This document shows positions 56,073-64,000 of a stretch of 64,000 bases of DNA, in pieces. The DNA comes from Aliihoeflea sp052435735 (GTDB lineage Bacteria > Pseudomonadota > Alphaproteobacteria > Rhizobiales > Rhizobiaceae): assembly GCA_052435735.1 (NCBI GenBank), contig JBQVNB010000012.1, positions 62,001-126,000 on the forward strand. Direction: 5' to 3'. The notes beneath the pieces were generated by a model. It ran no database searches and was not told the DNA's origin. It saw only the letters and a program-made list of their open reading frames with translations. The position numbers and the translations under genes are program-made. How positions within the stretch are numbered: position 1 is the first letter of the stretch; the number at the start of each line of letters is the position of its first letter.

Positions 56073-56104
56073 CCCTGCGGAATGGTTCGATACCAAACTA
56101 GTTT
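56073..56104 (+). promoter_or_regulatory. Promoter and palindrome upstream of the dehydratase operon
   Basis: A consensus -35 box TTGACA (56073-56078) is followed 16 bases later by the palindrome AAACTAGTTT (56095-56104), which overlaps the expected -10 region. The dehydratase start lies 30 bases downstream. The palindrome is a likely operator for a local regulator, but no regulator gene is in view. Confidence 0.5.
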
Positions 56105-56133
56105 AGGCATCAAACATTCGGACCACGCATTTC

Positions 56134-57855
56134 ATGGACCAGACCTCTTCCAAACAGAAGCCGGCCAAACGCCTGCGCTCGCGTATCACCATGGAAGGGC
56201 TGGACCGCACGCCGCATAGGGCCTTCATGCGCGGCCTCGGGCATGACGACAAAGACATCGCCCAACCCTTCGTCGGTATTGTCGGACCGTCGTCGGAGGT
56301 GACGCCCTGCAACCTCACCATCGCGCGGCAGATGGAGCAGGCCAAGGCCGGCGTGCGCGAGGCGCAAGGCACGCCCATCGCCTTCAACACGATCTCGGTG
56401 TCCGACGGGTTCTCGATGAACCACCAAGGCATGAAGTTCTCGCTGATCTCGCGCGAGATCATCGCCGATTCCATCGAGGCCGTCGTCCGTGCCCATTGCT
56501 ACGACGCGCTGGTCGGCTTCGGTGGATGCGACAAGACCTCGCCCGGCGTCATCATGGGCCTGACGCGGCTCAACATTCCTTCCGTGTTCCTCTATGGCGG
56601 TTCGGCGATGCCGGGACGGTTCAAGGGCCGGGACGTGACCATGCTCGACGCCTACGAGGCCGTCGGCGGCGTGATGGCGGGGACGTGGACGCAGGAAGAC
56701 CTCGACCGGATGGAGCAGGTATGCCTGCCGACGGCGGGCGCCTGCGGCGGTCAGTTCACGGCGAACACGATGGGAATGGTCTCGGAAGTGCTGGGTTTCG
56801 CGCCGCTCGGCTCGTCCATGGTCCCGGCGGTCTATTCGGAGCGCGATGCGCTCGCGCGGCGGGTCGGCCGGCTGGTCATGAAGGTCCTGGCGAATGATGG
56901 ACCGCTGCCGCGCGATCTCGTCACCCGCAAGAGCCTCGAAAACGCCGCCGCGCTCGTCGCGGCGACAGGTGGGTCGACGAATCTCGGCCTGCACATCCCC
57001 GCGATCGGCCATGAAGCCGGCATCAAGTTCACGCTCGACGACGTGGCGGACGTCTTCGCGCGCACGCCGCTCATCGCCGATCTGAAGCCCGGCGGGCGCT
57101 TCGTCGCCAAGGACGTCTACGAGATCGGCGGCGTGCCGATCATCATGAAGGCGCTGCTCGATGGCGGACATCTGCACGGCGACTGCCTGACGATCGAGGG
57201 CACGACGCTGGAAGAGGCGCTGAAGGATTACAGCGCGCCGGACGGCGAGGTCGTGCGCGAGAAAGGTCGCGAGATCATGGCGACCGGCGGTGTCGTCGTG
57301 CTACGCGGCAATCTCTGCCCGGACGGCGCACTGTTGAAGGTCGCGGGCCTGAAATCGCTCGTTTTCGAAGGCCCCGCCCATGTCTTCGAGAACGAGGAAG
57401 ACTGCATGAAGGTCGTGCGCGACCGGTCCTACAGGGAAGGCTCGGTCATCATCATCCGCAACGAAGGCCCGCGAGGCGGGCCGGGCATGCGCGAGATGCT
57501 GGGCGTCACCGCCCTGATCTACGGGCAGGGCATGGGCGAGAAGGTCGCGCTCATCACGGACGGGCGGTTCTCCGGCGCGACGCGCGGCATGTGCATCGGC
57601 TATGCCGGGCCGGAAGCCGCCGTCGGGGGACCGATCGCCCTGGTCAGGGACGGCGACTTGATCCGCATCGACGGTGCGAAGCAGACCATCGATCTCCTCG
57701 TCGACGAGGCCGAGCTCGAAACGCGCCGCGCGGCATGGGTCGCGCCGGACGCACGCCGGCTCGGCGGCCTGTTCGAGAAATATGCCGCGGTCGTCGGTCC
57801 CGCCAAGGAGGGCGCAGTGACCCATTCCGGCGGCGTCGAATGGGTGCCGGAGTAG
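56134..57855 (+). CDS. ilvD: IlvD/Edd family dehydratase (dihydroxy-acid dehydratase type)
   Basis: The 573-residue Fe-S enzyme removes water from dihydroxy acids. Cluster cysteines are visible in TPCNLT, GGCDKTSPG and GACGGQFTANTM, and the C-terminal FEGPAHVFENEEDCMKV and GPRGGPGMREM are typical of canonical IlvD. Canonical IlvD serves branched-chain amino acid synthesis. Here it leads an operon with a beta-hydroxyacid dehydrogenase, a TRAP transporter, an SDR and an isomerase. It may therefore act on a sugar acid, or be a paralogue co-opted for that route. The start at 56134 lacks a strong ribosome binding site. Confidence 0.85.
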   Translation: MDQTSSKQKPAKRLRSRITMEGLDRTPHRAFMRGLGHDDKDIAQPFVGIVGPSSEVTPCNLTIARQMEQAKAGVREAQGTPIAFNTISVSDGFSMNHQGMKFSLISREIIADSIEAVVRAHCYDALVGFGGCDKTSPGVIMGLTRLNIPSVFLYGGSAMPGRFKGRDVTMLDAYEAVGGVMAGTWTQEDLDRMEQVCLPTAGACGGQFTANTMGMVSEVLGFAPLGSSMVPAVYSERDALARRVGRLVMKVLANDGPLPRDLVTRKSLENAAALVAATGGSTNLGLHIPAIGHEAGIKFTLDDVADVFARTPLIADLKPGGRFVAKDVYEIGGVPIIMKALLDGGHLHGDCLTIEGTTLEEALKDYSAPDGEVVREKGREIMATGGVVVLRGNLCPDGALLKVAGLKSLVFEGPAHVFENEEDCMKVVRDRSYREGSVIIIRNEGPRGGPGMREMLGVTALIYGQGMGEKVALITDGRFSGATRGMCIGYAGPEAAVGGPIALVRDGDLIRIDGAKQTIDLLVDEAELETRRAAWVAPDARRLGGLFEKYAAVVGPAKEGAVTHSGGVEWVPE

Positions 57856-57859
57856 GGTC

Positions 57860-58756
57860 ATGACCGGGGAGGGGGAGGATCTGAAACTCGGCTATATCGG
57901 CATCGGCCTGATGGGCGAGCCGATGACCATGCGCCTTTTGAAGGCAGGGCGCAGCGTGGCGGTCTGGAACCGCAGCCGTGAGAAGTTGCGCGGCGTCTTG
58001 GAGGCCGGGGCGGTCGAGGCGTCCAGCGCCGGTGATCTCGCCAGCCGATGCGATATCGTCATGATGTGCCTGACCGATACCAAGGCGGTCGAGCATGTCG
58101 TCTTCGGCCAAAACGGGATCGCGAGTGCGGCACGACCCGGCTCCATCCTCGTCGATTTCTCGTCGATGGACCCGGATTCCACGCGCCGTTTTGCCGCCCG
58201 CTTGCGCGAGGAAGCCGGCATGGGCTGGATCGACGCGCCCGTGTCCGGCGGCGTTCCCGGCGCCCGGGACGGTACGCTCGCCATCATGGCCGGCGGCGAG
58301 GCGGGCGAGATCGAGCGCGTCCGCCCGGTGATCGCCCTGATGGCGCAGCGCTTCACCCATATGGGGCCGAGCGGCGCGGGCCAGACGACGAAGCTTTGCA
58401 ACCAGGTCATCGTCGGCTGCCAGTTGGCTGCGATCGCCGAGGCGGTCCGGCTTGCCGAAGAGGCTGGTGTCGATGCGAAGATGCTGCCCGAGGCGCTGAA
58501 GGGCGGCTTCGCGGACTCCATTCCGCTCCAGCTTTTCGCGCCGCGCATGGCCGCCCGCGCCTTCGAGCCGCCGCTTGGCGCGATCCACACGATGCTGAAG
58601 GATCTCGACAATGCAGGCGAAGCGGCGCGTCAAGCGGGCGCGCCCTTGCCGATGGCTTCGACGGCGCGCGAATTGCTGCGCCAGATGGCGGCGCGCGGGC
58701 AGTCGGAGGCTTGCGCGACCGCGCTCATTCAACTCTATGATAGCGTCCAACGATAA
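57860..58756 (+). CDS. NAD(P)-dependent beta-hydroxyacid dehydrogenase
   Basis: The 298-residue enzyme belongs to the 3-hydroxyisobutyrate/tartronate semialdehyde dehydrogenase family. It has the Rossmann motif LGYIGIGLMGEPM, DAPVSGGVPGARDGTLAIMAGG (substrate-binding loop) and the catalytic Lys in GQTTKLCNQ. It begins four bases after the dehydratase stop. Related enzymes reduce tartronate semialdehyde or oxidise L-threonate or similar acids; the sequence does not fix the substrate. Neighbouring genes point to hydroxy-acid or sugar-acid catabolism. Confidence 0.9.
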   Translation: MTGEGEDLKLGYIGIGLMGEPMTMRLLKAGRSVAVWNRSREKLRGVLEAGAVEASSAGDLASRCDIVMMCLTDTKAVEHVVFGQNGIASAARPGSILVDFSSMDPDSTRRFAARLREEAGMGWIDAPVSGGVPGARDGTLAIMAGGEAGEIERVRPVIALMAQRFTHMGPSGAGQTTKLCNQVIVGCQLAAIAEAVRLAEEAGVDAKMLPEALKGGFADSIPLQLFAPRMAARAFEPPLGAIHTMLKDLDNAGEAARQAGAPLPMASTARELLRQMAARGQSEACATALIQLYDSVQR

Positions 58757-58774
58757 AGCCCAAGGGGAACGGAT

Positions 58775-59827
58775 ATGCTGCATTGGAAGAGCATGACACT
58801 GGCCGCGGCCATCGCGGTCGTGGGATCGACCGGCGCGAGTTTCGCGCAGGAGACGAAGACCATTCGCGTCGGCAACTGGCTGCCGATGCATCACCTCATC
58901 GTCAAGGGCATCGTCGAACCCTGGGCGGCGGCAATCGAGGCCGAGACCAACGGTTCGCTGAAGTTCGACGTCATGGAAACCGCGCTCGGCCGTCCGCCGG
59001 CCTATTTCGATCTCGTCCTCGACGGATCGATCGATGTCGGGTTCGGCGTGTCGGGCCACAATCCGGGTCGTTTCACCATGACGCAGATCATGGACCTTCC
59101 CTTCATGTCCCCCGATCCGTGGGCGGGTGCGGCCGCCGCCTGGGCGACCTATGAACGCTACGGCGCCGATTATGGCGAGCATGATGGCGCCAAGGTCGTC
59201 GGCCTGTGGGTGCATTCCGAGCCCTACATCTTCATGCGCGAGGGGCAGGAAGTGACGTCGCTCGCCGAACTCGCCGGCAAGAAGATCCGCGTCGGCGGCA
59301 ACGTCACCGGGGAGATCATGCAGACGCTCGGCGCGACGCCGGTCCAGCTTCCGCCCACCGAGGCGCAGCAGGCCATGTCCCGCGGTGTCGCCGACGGCAT
59401 CACCTTCCCGACTGAATCCATCGAGTTCTTCAAGATCACGCCCTCGGTCGCAAGCTCGACGCGGATTCCCGGCGGCCTCTACACCGACACGTTCTGGCTC
59501 GCCTTCAACCAGGCGACGTGGGACGGCCTGTCGGACGAGGAGAAGGCGGCGGTTGAGAAACATTCGGGCATGGCGATCGCGACGCTGGCAGGCTGGGCCT
59601 GGACCAATGGCGACACGCTCGGCCGTGCCGCGCTCGACGCCAACGACATGGTTTGGAACGAGATTCCCGAAGCCGATGTCGAGGAGGTGAAGTCGCGCCT
59701 GGCGGTGCTGGAAGAGCGCTGGATCGAGGCGGCAAATTCCAAGGGCCTGCCGGCCGAGGAAATCCTCGAATACGCCCGCGCGCAGGCCGAGGCGTACAAG
59801 GCCGAAAAGGTGGTCAACGTACCGTGA
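58775..59827 (+). CDS. dctP: TRAP transporter solute-binding protein DctP
   Basis: The 350-residue periplasmic protein has a signal peptide (residues 1-24, ending FAQ) and the DctP fold. The conserved KIRVGGNVTGEIMQTLGATPVQLPPTEA region holds the Arg that usually contacts the substrate carboxylate. AAGGGGAAC precedes the ATG. The substrate is an organic acid, probably the same one metabolised by the flanking enzymes. Its stop overlaps the DctQ start by GTGA. Confidence 0.93.
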   Translation: MLHWKSMTLAAAIAVVGSTGASFAQETKTIRVGNWLPMHHLIVKGIVEPWAAAIEAETNGSLKFDVMETALGRPPAYFDLVLDGSIDVGFGVSGHNPGRFTMTQIMDLPFMSPDPWAGAAAAWATYERYGADYGEHDGAKVVGLWVHSEPYIFMREGQEVTSLAELAGKKIRVGGNVTGEIMQTLGATPVQLPPTEAQQAMSRGVADGITFPTESIEFFKITPSVASSTRIPGGLYTDTFWLAFNQATWDGLSDEEKAAVEKHSGMAIATLAGWAWTNGDTLGRAALDANDMVWNEIPEADVEEVKSRLAVLEERWIEAANSKGLPAEEILEYARAQAEAYKAEKVVNVP

Positions 59828-60348
59828 GCGAAGAACACGCAGGCGACCAGGAGGCACGCGGCCCGGTCGCCTGGGTCTTTCGGGGATTTTCCTTGGCGGC
59901 CGGCATCATGGTCGCCGCGATGATGTTCATCACCACCTTCGACGTCATCGGACGATACTTTTTCGGCCGTCCACTCTTCGCCGCCTTCGAGGTGACGGAA
60001 ATACTGATGGGGCTGATTATCTTCGCGGGCTTGCCGCTTGCCACTGCGGCGCGTGAAAACATCACGATCTCGATCCTCGTCGAACGCATGTCGCAGAAGG
60101 CGCAGGACTTCGGGGCGCGGCTGTTCGAAATCGTCTGCGCGGCGATCTGCTTTGCCATGGGATGGCGCATGTGGGTCTATGGCGCGCGCCTTTGGCGCAC
60201 GGGCGACCAGACGCTTGAGCTGCGCGTGCCGCTCGGGCTGCTCGCGCAGGTCATGGCGGCGCTGGTCGTGTTGGCAGGCATCGCCTTCCTGATCAATGCT
60301 GCGCGCGGCAGGCAATTGCTGCCCGCCGCCAACAATTCCATCGAATAA
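59824..60348 (+). CDS. dctQ: TRAP transporter small permease DctQ
   Basis: The 174-residue protein has four transmembrane helices and the DctQ pattern TTFDVIGRYFFGRPLFAAFEVTEILM. It starts with GTG at 59824, overlapping the DctP stop by four bases, which indicates coupled translation. It pairs with the large permease encoded 12 bases downstream. Confidence 0.92.
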   Translation: MSEEHAGDQEARGPVAWVFRGFSLAAGIMVAAMMFITTFDVIGRYFFGRPLFAAFEVTEILMGLIIFAGLPLATAARENITISILVERMSQKAQDFGARLFEIVCAAICFAMGWRMWVYGARLWRTGDQTLELRVPLGLLAQVMAALVVLAGIAFLINAARGRQLLPAANNSIE

Positions 60349-60360
60349 CGGCGGCGGAAT

Positions 60361-61662
60361 ATGGGTGTCTGGGAAACGTCGCTGATCGGTTTTGCGAGCC
60401 TCCTCGGCCTGATGATGGCGGGAATGCCGCTCGCCTTCGCGATGATCCTCGTCGGTGCGGCGGGCATCGTTGCCGTCGTCGGCTGGACGCCGGCGCTGGG
60501 AATGCTCGGCCAGGTGCCGGTTTCCGATACGATGCGATACGAATTGTCGGTCGTGCCGATGTTCGTTCTGATGGGCATGCTGGTCGATCGGGCCGGAATG
60601 TCGCGCGATCTCTACCATGCTTGCCACGGCTTTCTGGGCCACAGGCGCGGGGGGCTGGCAATGGCGACGATCGTCGCCTGCGCGGGCTTTGCTGCCGTTT
60701 CAGGCTCGTCTCTCGCGACCGCGGCGACGATGGGGCGCGTCTCGATGCCCTCGATGCGCCGCTATGGCTATTCCGACGAACTGGCTTCGGGTTCGATCGC
60801 AGCCGGCGGAACGCTCGGCATTCTCATTCCGCCTTCGGTCATCCTGGTGCTCTACGGCATCATGACCGGGACGGATATCGGGCTCCTCTTCATCGCGGGC
60901 GTTCTGCCCGGCTTCGTCGCGGTGCTCTTCTACATCGGCACGATCATCGTCGTGACACGCCTGAAGCCCGAGGCAGGTCCGCGCACCGAACGCGTTGCCA
61001 TGCGCGAGCGCTTTGCGCGGCTGACCTCGGTCGGGCCGATCCTGCTGCTGTTCGTCCTCATCATCGGCGGCATCTATCTGGGCGTCTTCACGCCGACGGA
61101 GGCGGCGGGCGTTGGCGCTTTCGGCGCATTCCTGTTCTGCCTGTGGCGTCGCGTCCTGACGCCGGCGATCTTCCTCGAATGCGTCGTTGCGACCGCGCGG
61201 ATGACCGCGATCCTGTTCATCCTGCTCGTCGGTGCGCTTCTCTTTTCAAACTTCGTCAACCTGGCGGGCCTGCCCTCGGCCTTGCAGCAACTCGTCGCCG
61301 GCTATGGCCTGTCGCCGCTCGGCGTGATCATCTTCCTGATGGCGATCTATATCGTGCTCGGCTGCTTCCTCGAGTCCCTTTCGATGGTGCTGCTGACGGT
61401 GCCGATCTTCTTTCCACTGGTCATGTCGCTCGGCTACGATCCGATCTGGTTCGGCATCATCGTCGTGATGGTGACGGAACTGTCGCTGATCACGCCGCCA
61501 GTCGGCCTGAACCTCTTCATTTTGAAGAGCACGATCGGCAATATCAGCCTTGGCAAGATCTATCGGGGCATCATGCCTTTCGTCGCGGCCGACATATTGC
61601 GCCTTGCGCTGATGATCGCGTTTCCGGCCATCATCCTGATCCTTCCCCAGCTTGCGAGATGA
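60361..61662 (+). CDS. dctM: TRAP transporter large permease DctM
   Basis: The 433-residue protein has about twelve transmembrane helices and typical DctM motifs: MPLAFAMILVGAAGI, SGSSLATAATMGRVSMPSMRRYGY, GGTLGILIPPSVILVLYG and ITPPVGLNLFILK near the C-terminus. It forms the sodium-driven channel of the TRAP system. Length is normal and no damage is seen. The SDR gene begins one base after its stop. Confidence 0.95.
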   Translation: MGVWETSLIGFASLLGLMMAGMPLAFAMILVGAAGIVAVVGWTPALGMLGQVPVSDTMRYELSVVPMFVLMGMLVDRAGMSRDLYHACHGFLGHRRGGLAMATIVACAGFAAVSGSSLATAATMGRVSMPSMRRYGYSDELASGSIAAGGTLGILIPPSVILVLYGIMTGTDIGLLFIAGVLPGFVAVLFYIGTIIVVTRLKPEAGPRTERVAMRERFARLTSVGPILLLFVLIIGGIYLGVFTPTEAAGVGAFGAFLFCLWRRVLTPAIFLECVVATARMTAILFILLVGALLFSNFVNLAGLPSALQQLVAGYGLSPLGVIIFLMAIYIVLGCFLESLSMVLLTVPIFFPLVMSLGYDPIWFGIIVVMVTELSLITPPVGLNLFILKSTIGNISLGKIYRGIMPFVAADILRLALMIAFPAIILILPQLAR

Positions 61663-61663
61663 T

Positions 61664-62410
61664 ATGAACGACAAACGCAAATTCGCCGTCGTCACCGCCG
61701 GCGGCTCCGGCATCGGCGCTGTCGTGGCGCGGGAACTGGTCAAGGCCGGCTACGATGTCGCGATCACCGACGTCAATTTGCAGGCCGGCGAGGCGACCGC
61801 TGCCGAAACCGGCGCCACATTCCATGCCTGCGACATGGGCGATGCTGCTGCAATCGAAACGCTGTTCGCGCGCTTTGCGACCGTCGATCTCCTCGTCAAC
61901 AATGCCGGCGTCGCGGGGCCGACCCTGCCGGTCGTGGAGACGCCGGTGGACGAATGGAAGCGCGCGGTCGATATCAACATCACCAGCCATTTCGTCGCCG
62001 CGCGCGCGGTGCTGCCGGGCATGATCGCGCAGAAGAGCGGCGTGATCGTCAACATGGCCTCGGTCGCGGCGAAGATCGCCTATCCCAACCGCGCGGTCTA
62101 CGCGGCGACCAAATGGGCGGTGCTCGGGTTCACCGGCTCGCTGGCCCATGAGGTCGGCCAGATGGGCATCCGCGTCAACGCGATCCTGCCGGCGTCGGTG
62201 CGTGGCGAGCGGATCGAGAACGTCGTCGCCGAATATGCACGCGCGAACGCAATGGATGAGAAGGATGCCGAGGCGCACTATCTCGGCCGCCAGGCGACGC
62301 GGGCCTTCATCGAGCCCGAGGAGATCGCGGCGACGATCCTGTTTCTCGCCTCAGACGCCGCGCGGTCGATCACCGGTCAGTTCATCGGTGTCGATGGCGG
62401 CTTCCAGTAG
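61664..62410 (+). CDS. Short-chain dehydrogenase/reductase (SDR)
   Basis: The 248-residue classical SDR has the cofactor motif TAGGSGIG, DLLVNNAGVAGP, the active-site Ser in NMASVAAK and the YAATK catalytic pair. The Asp in ITDVNLQ favours NAD over NADP. A C-terminal ITGQFIGVDGGFQ ends the protein as usual. ATG 61664 is preferred to an in-frame TTG at 61652. Its place between the TRAP permease and the isomerase-like gene suggests oxidation of the imported hydroxy acid or its lactone. Confidence 0.92.
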   Translation: MNDKRKFAVVTAGGSGIGAVVARELVKAGYDVAITDVNLQAGEATAAETGATFHACDMGDAAAIETLFARFATVDLLVNNAGVAGPTLPVVETPVDEWKRAVDINITSHFVAARAVLPGMIAQKSGVIVNMASVAAKIAYPNRAVYAATKWAVLGFTGSLAHEVGQMGIRVNAILPASVRGERIENVVAEYARANAMDEKDAEAHYLGRQATRAFIEPEEIAATILFLASDAARSITGQFIGVDGGFQ

Positions 62411-62423
62411 CCGGACGCGACCG

Positions 62424-63197
62424 ATGCCGCGCTTTTCGATCAACATCTCCATGATGCTCCACGAATTCGCATTCCTGGATCGCTTCCAGGCGGCGGCGGA
62501 TCTGGGCTTTGCAGGCGTGGACATCCAGTTCCCGTATGATTTCCCCGCCGATGCGGTGGCAAACGCCGCGCATCGCGCCGGTGTCGAGATCGTGCTGATC
62601 AACGTGCCCGCCGGCGACCTCACGTCTGGCGGCGACGGTCTTGCCTGCGTGCCGGGACGGGAGGAAGCCTTTGCGCGTGCGGTCGAGGAGGCCGCCGACT
62701 ATGCGTTCGTTCTCGGCGTGAAGCGGGTGAATGTCCTGTCCGGGCGTGTGCCGCAAGGCGTGGCAAGGGAGGCGGCCTTTTCGACGTTGGTTGCCAATCT
62801 CCAACTCGCTGCCGACCGCTTCGCCCCGCTTGGCGTGACGGTGATGGCGGAGCCTTGCAACGGACGCGACGTGCCGCGCTACCTCGTTCAACGGACCGCC
62901 GACGCGATCGATGCGATCGACGCCGCGTCGCGCCGGAACCTTGCCGTTCAGTTTGATTTCTATCACCGGCAGATCGTCGAGGGCGACCTCATCGAGGGGT
63001 TCCGCGCGACCTTGCCGCGAATTGCCCATGTGCAGTTCGCCGATACGCCCGGTCGCCATGAGCCGGGCACCGGCGAAATAAACCACCGCTCCCTGTTCGC
63101 AGCCATCGATGCGTCGGGCTATTCGGGCTGGGTCGGTGCCGAATACCGGCCGACCGGCGCGACTGCCGCATCGCTGACATGGCGCGACAATTTATGA
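62424..63197 (+). CDS. Hydroxypyruvate isomerase family TIM-barrel protein
   Basis: The 257-residue protein matches the Hyi/OtnI family within the xylose-isomerase-like TIM barrels. Visible motifs are MLHEFAFLDRFQAAADLGFAGVDIQFPYD, MAEPCNGRD (catalytic Glu) and HVQFADTPGRHEPGTGEI (second catalytic Glu). These enzymes isomerise hydroxypyruvate, 2-oxo-tetronate or similar. Together with the beta-hydroxyacid dehydrogenase it resembles tetronate pathways, but the kinase and aldolase of those pathways are not in this window. It ends the operon and overlaps the next minus-strand gene by six bases. Confidence 0.88.
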   Translation: MPRFSINISMMLHEFAFLDRFQAAADLGFAGVDIQFPYDFPADAVANAAHRAGVEIVLINVPAGDLTSGGDGLACVPGREEAFARAVEEAADYAFVLGVKRVNVLSGRVPQGVAREAAFSTLVANLQLAADRFAPLGVTVMAEPCNGRDVPRYLVQRTADAIDAIDAASRRNLAVQFDFYHRQIVEGDLIEGFRATLPRIAHVQFADTPGRHEPGTGEINHRSLFAAIDASGYSGWVGAEYRPTGATAASLTWRDNL

Positions 63198-63407
63198 GTG
63201 AAGCGGCTGGTCCGGATCGCGGCGATCGTCCATTTCGAGGGGCCGCAGCCCGAGAGCGGCCAGCACCAGATCGACCTTCTCGGCGACGATGGCCTGTCCG
63301 CCTACATGCGTGATCTTGGTGCGCTCGCCATAGGCCTGAACGCTCGCGACATGCTCGGTGTTGAGAGCGATCGGCTGTCCGTTGACTTCGGTAAGTTGAA
63401 TCCACAT
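63192..63407 (-). CDS. Small FlbD-like protein
   Basis: The 71-residue protein begins MWIQLTEVNGQPIALNTEHV, resembling the FlbD/YlzI family (short proteins starting MIxLTxxNGxxxxIN). The motif TKITHVGGQAIVAEKVDLVL continues this likeness. The ATG at 63407 has GGGAG eight bases upstream. No flagellar genes are nearby, so a motility role is not supported. It overlaps the convergent isomerase gene by six bases. Confidence 0.62.
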   Translation of the reverse strand: MWIQLTEVNGQPIALNTEHVASVQAYGERTKITHVGGQAIVAEKVDLVLAALGLRPLEMDDRRDPDQPLHS

Positions 63408-63538
63408 GAGCGTTCTCCCGTTGGGAGAAGCTCTGCAAGTGGCGTGCCGACGACAAATGCCCGTTCGTCCGGCCGCCATGTGCCGAATTGAAACGGGGAG
63501 CGTCGGACTGCCCCGATTTGACCGTCTCCAACTGACCT

Positions 63539-64000
63539 TCAACAAAGTCTCAACTGGAGCGCATCGCCCATCTGGCGGATATCGGCGATCTTCGTCTCAA
63601 ATGCCGACCAGTCGTCGGCTTCGGCGATGGGAGCCCAGATCGATTCGACCTCGTCGATCAGCATCGTGCAGGGCTCGGAGCGCTTGAAATAGGGGTGAGC
63701 GAAGTCGAGCCCGGCTAGCGCGGAAAACGGCTCGAACGCCTGCCTGAACGTGTCGAATGCCTCGCCGGAATAAGGTTCGCCCTCGGGCAGCGCGCGTCCT
63801 GATCGCAGGCCGCCGAACATGTCGAAGAAAAAGCGCTCGAAGGGCATTTGCGAGACGGCGAGAAAGCGCCATCCGGCGGCGACGAGCTGGTTGTCCGCCT
63901 CGAGCCCGGCGCTCGTCACGCCGAGGCGTTTGAGAAAGGCGCTGCGGAATTCTTCCTGCACGAGCGCCGGGAACGCCCGCAGGACTATCTCCAGATCGGT
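63539..64000 (-). CDS. SelO/YdiU-like protein adenylyltransferase, C-terminal part (cut by window edge)
   Basis: The frame runs from the stop at 63539 to the window end without interruption, so only the C-terminal 153 residues are seen and the start lies beyond base 64000. PFERFFFDMFGG and the ending PCTMLIDEVESIWAPIAEADDW match the C-terminal region of SelO-family proteins as I recall it. SelO is a pseudokinase that attaches AMP to other proteins. The product ends in a Cys (LRLC), close to the position where some SelO proteins have a redox-active Cys or selenocysteine. The catalytic pseudokinase core is out of view. Confidence 0.6.
   Translation of the reverse strand, partial: TDLEIVLRAFPALVQEEFRSAFLKRLGVTSAGLEADNQLVAAGWRFLAVSQMPFERFFFDMFGGLRSGRALPEGEPYSGEAFDTFRQAFEPFSALAGLDFAHPYFKRSEPCTMLIDEVESIWAPIAEADDWSAFETKIADIRQMGDALQLRLC

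Noticed and set aside
63192..63407. Flagellar gene locus marker
   Set aside because: The protein only resembles FlbD at its start and no flagellar genes are nearby.

Overview
The window reads as a high-GC alphaproteobacterial chromosome, most likely Hyphomicrobiales (Rhizobiales). The reasons are a Rhodobacter-type gene transfer agent (GTA) gene series, a FeuN/FeuP/FeuQ-like trio beside cytochrome c maturation genes (ccmIEFH), degP and glnE, and many short ATGA-type overlaps between genes. The genus cannot be fixed from the sequence alone. I saw no rRNA, tRNA, insertion sequence, integrase or CRISPR array.

Layout. (1) 1-10437: GTA structural genes in canonical order: terminase (cut by the window edge), portal, a small membrane protein, prohead protease, capsid, connector, head-tail adaptor, a short ORF and DUF3168. 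The order then breaks. The ribosome binding site and first codons of the expected tail-tube gene run, out of frame, into the C-terminal part of the NlpC/P60 peptidase gene. The large host-interaction protein and a small holin-like protein follow intact. The tail tube, chaperones, tape measure and two baseplate genes are absent. (2) 10500-26697: envelope sensing and cytochrome c assembly: feuN-like, feuP, feuQ, a lipoprotein, ccmI-ccmE-ccmF-ccmH, degP, a second response regulator/kinase pair, glnE and a convergent PAS histidine kinase. (3) 26873-42754: housekeeping and accessory genes: aminopeptidase N, an orphan CoxL-like molybdenum hydroxylase, a DMT exporter, a UDG-family protein, ETF-ubiquinone oxidoreductase, an EEP-family protein, AMP nucleosidase, several small exported proteins, a BTAD-alpha/beta-hydrolase fusion, DUF2147 and Sel1-like proteins. 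(4) 42842-51207 (minus strand): leucine/isovalerate catabolism: TetR regulator, isovaleryl-CoA dehydrogenase and both methylcrotonyl-CoA carboxylase subunits, interrupted by a PQQ-dependent membrane dehydrogenase with its own terminator. (5) 51323-55983: metH behind a strong palindromic operator, and an N-formylglutamate amidohydrolase-like gene. (6) 56134-63197: a probable sugar-acid or hydroxy-acid uptake and catabolism operon: IlvD/Edd dehydratase, beta-hydroxyacid dehydrogenase, TRAP transporter DctPQM, SDR dehydrogenase and hydroxypyruvate-isomerase-like TIM barrel. The window ends in a FlbD-like small gene and the 3' part of a SelO-like gene.

How the parts fit together. IVD passes electrons via ETF to ETF-QO. 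The ETF-QO promoter carries a palindrome resembling MerR-type LiuR operators of branched-chain catabolism, while the liu genes have a separate TetR-type palindrome. FeuPQ, DegP and the second two-component pair form an envelope-stress neighbourhood around the periplasmic cytochrome c assembly line. The most notable finding is the internal deletion in the GTA cluster. It should leave a head-gene set and the tip protein without a tail tube or tape measure, so either the GTA is recently inactivated or the assembly has lost sequence at this point.
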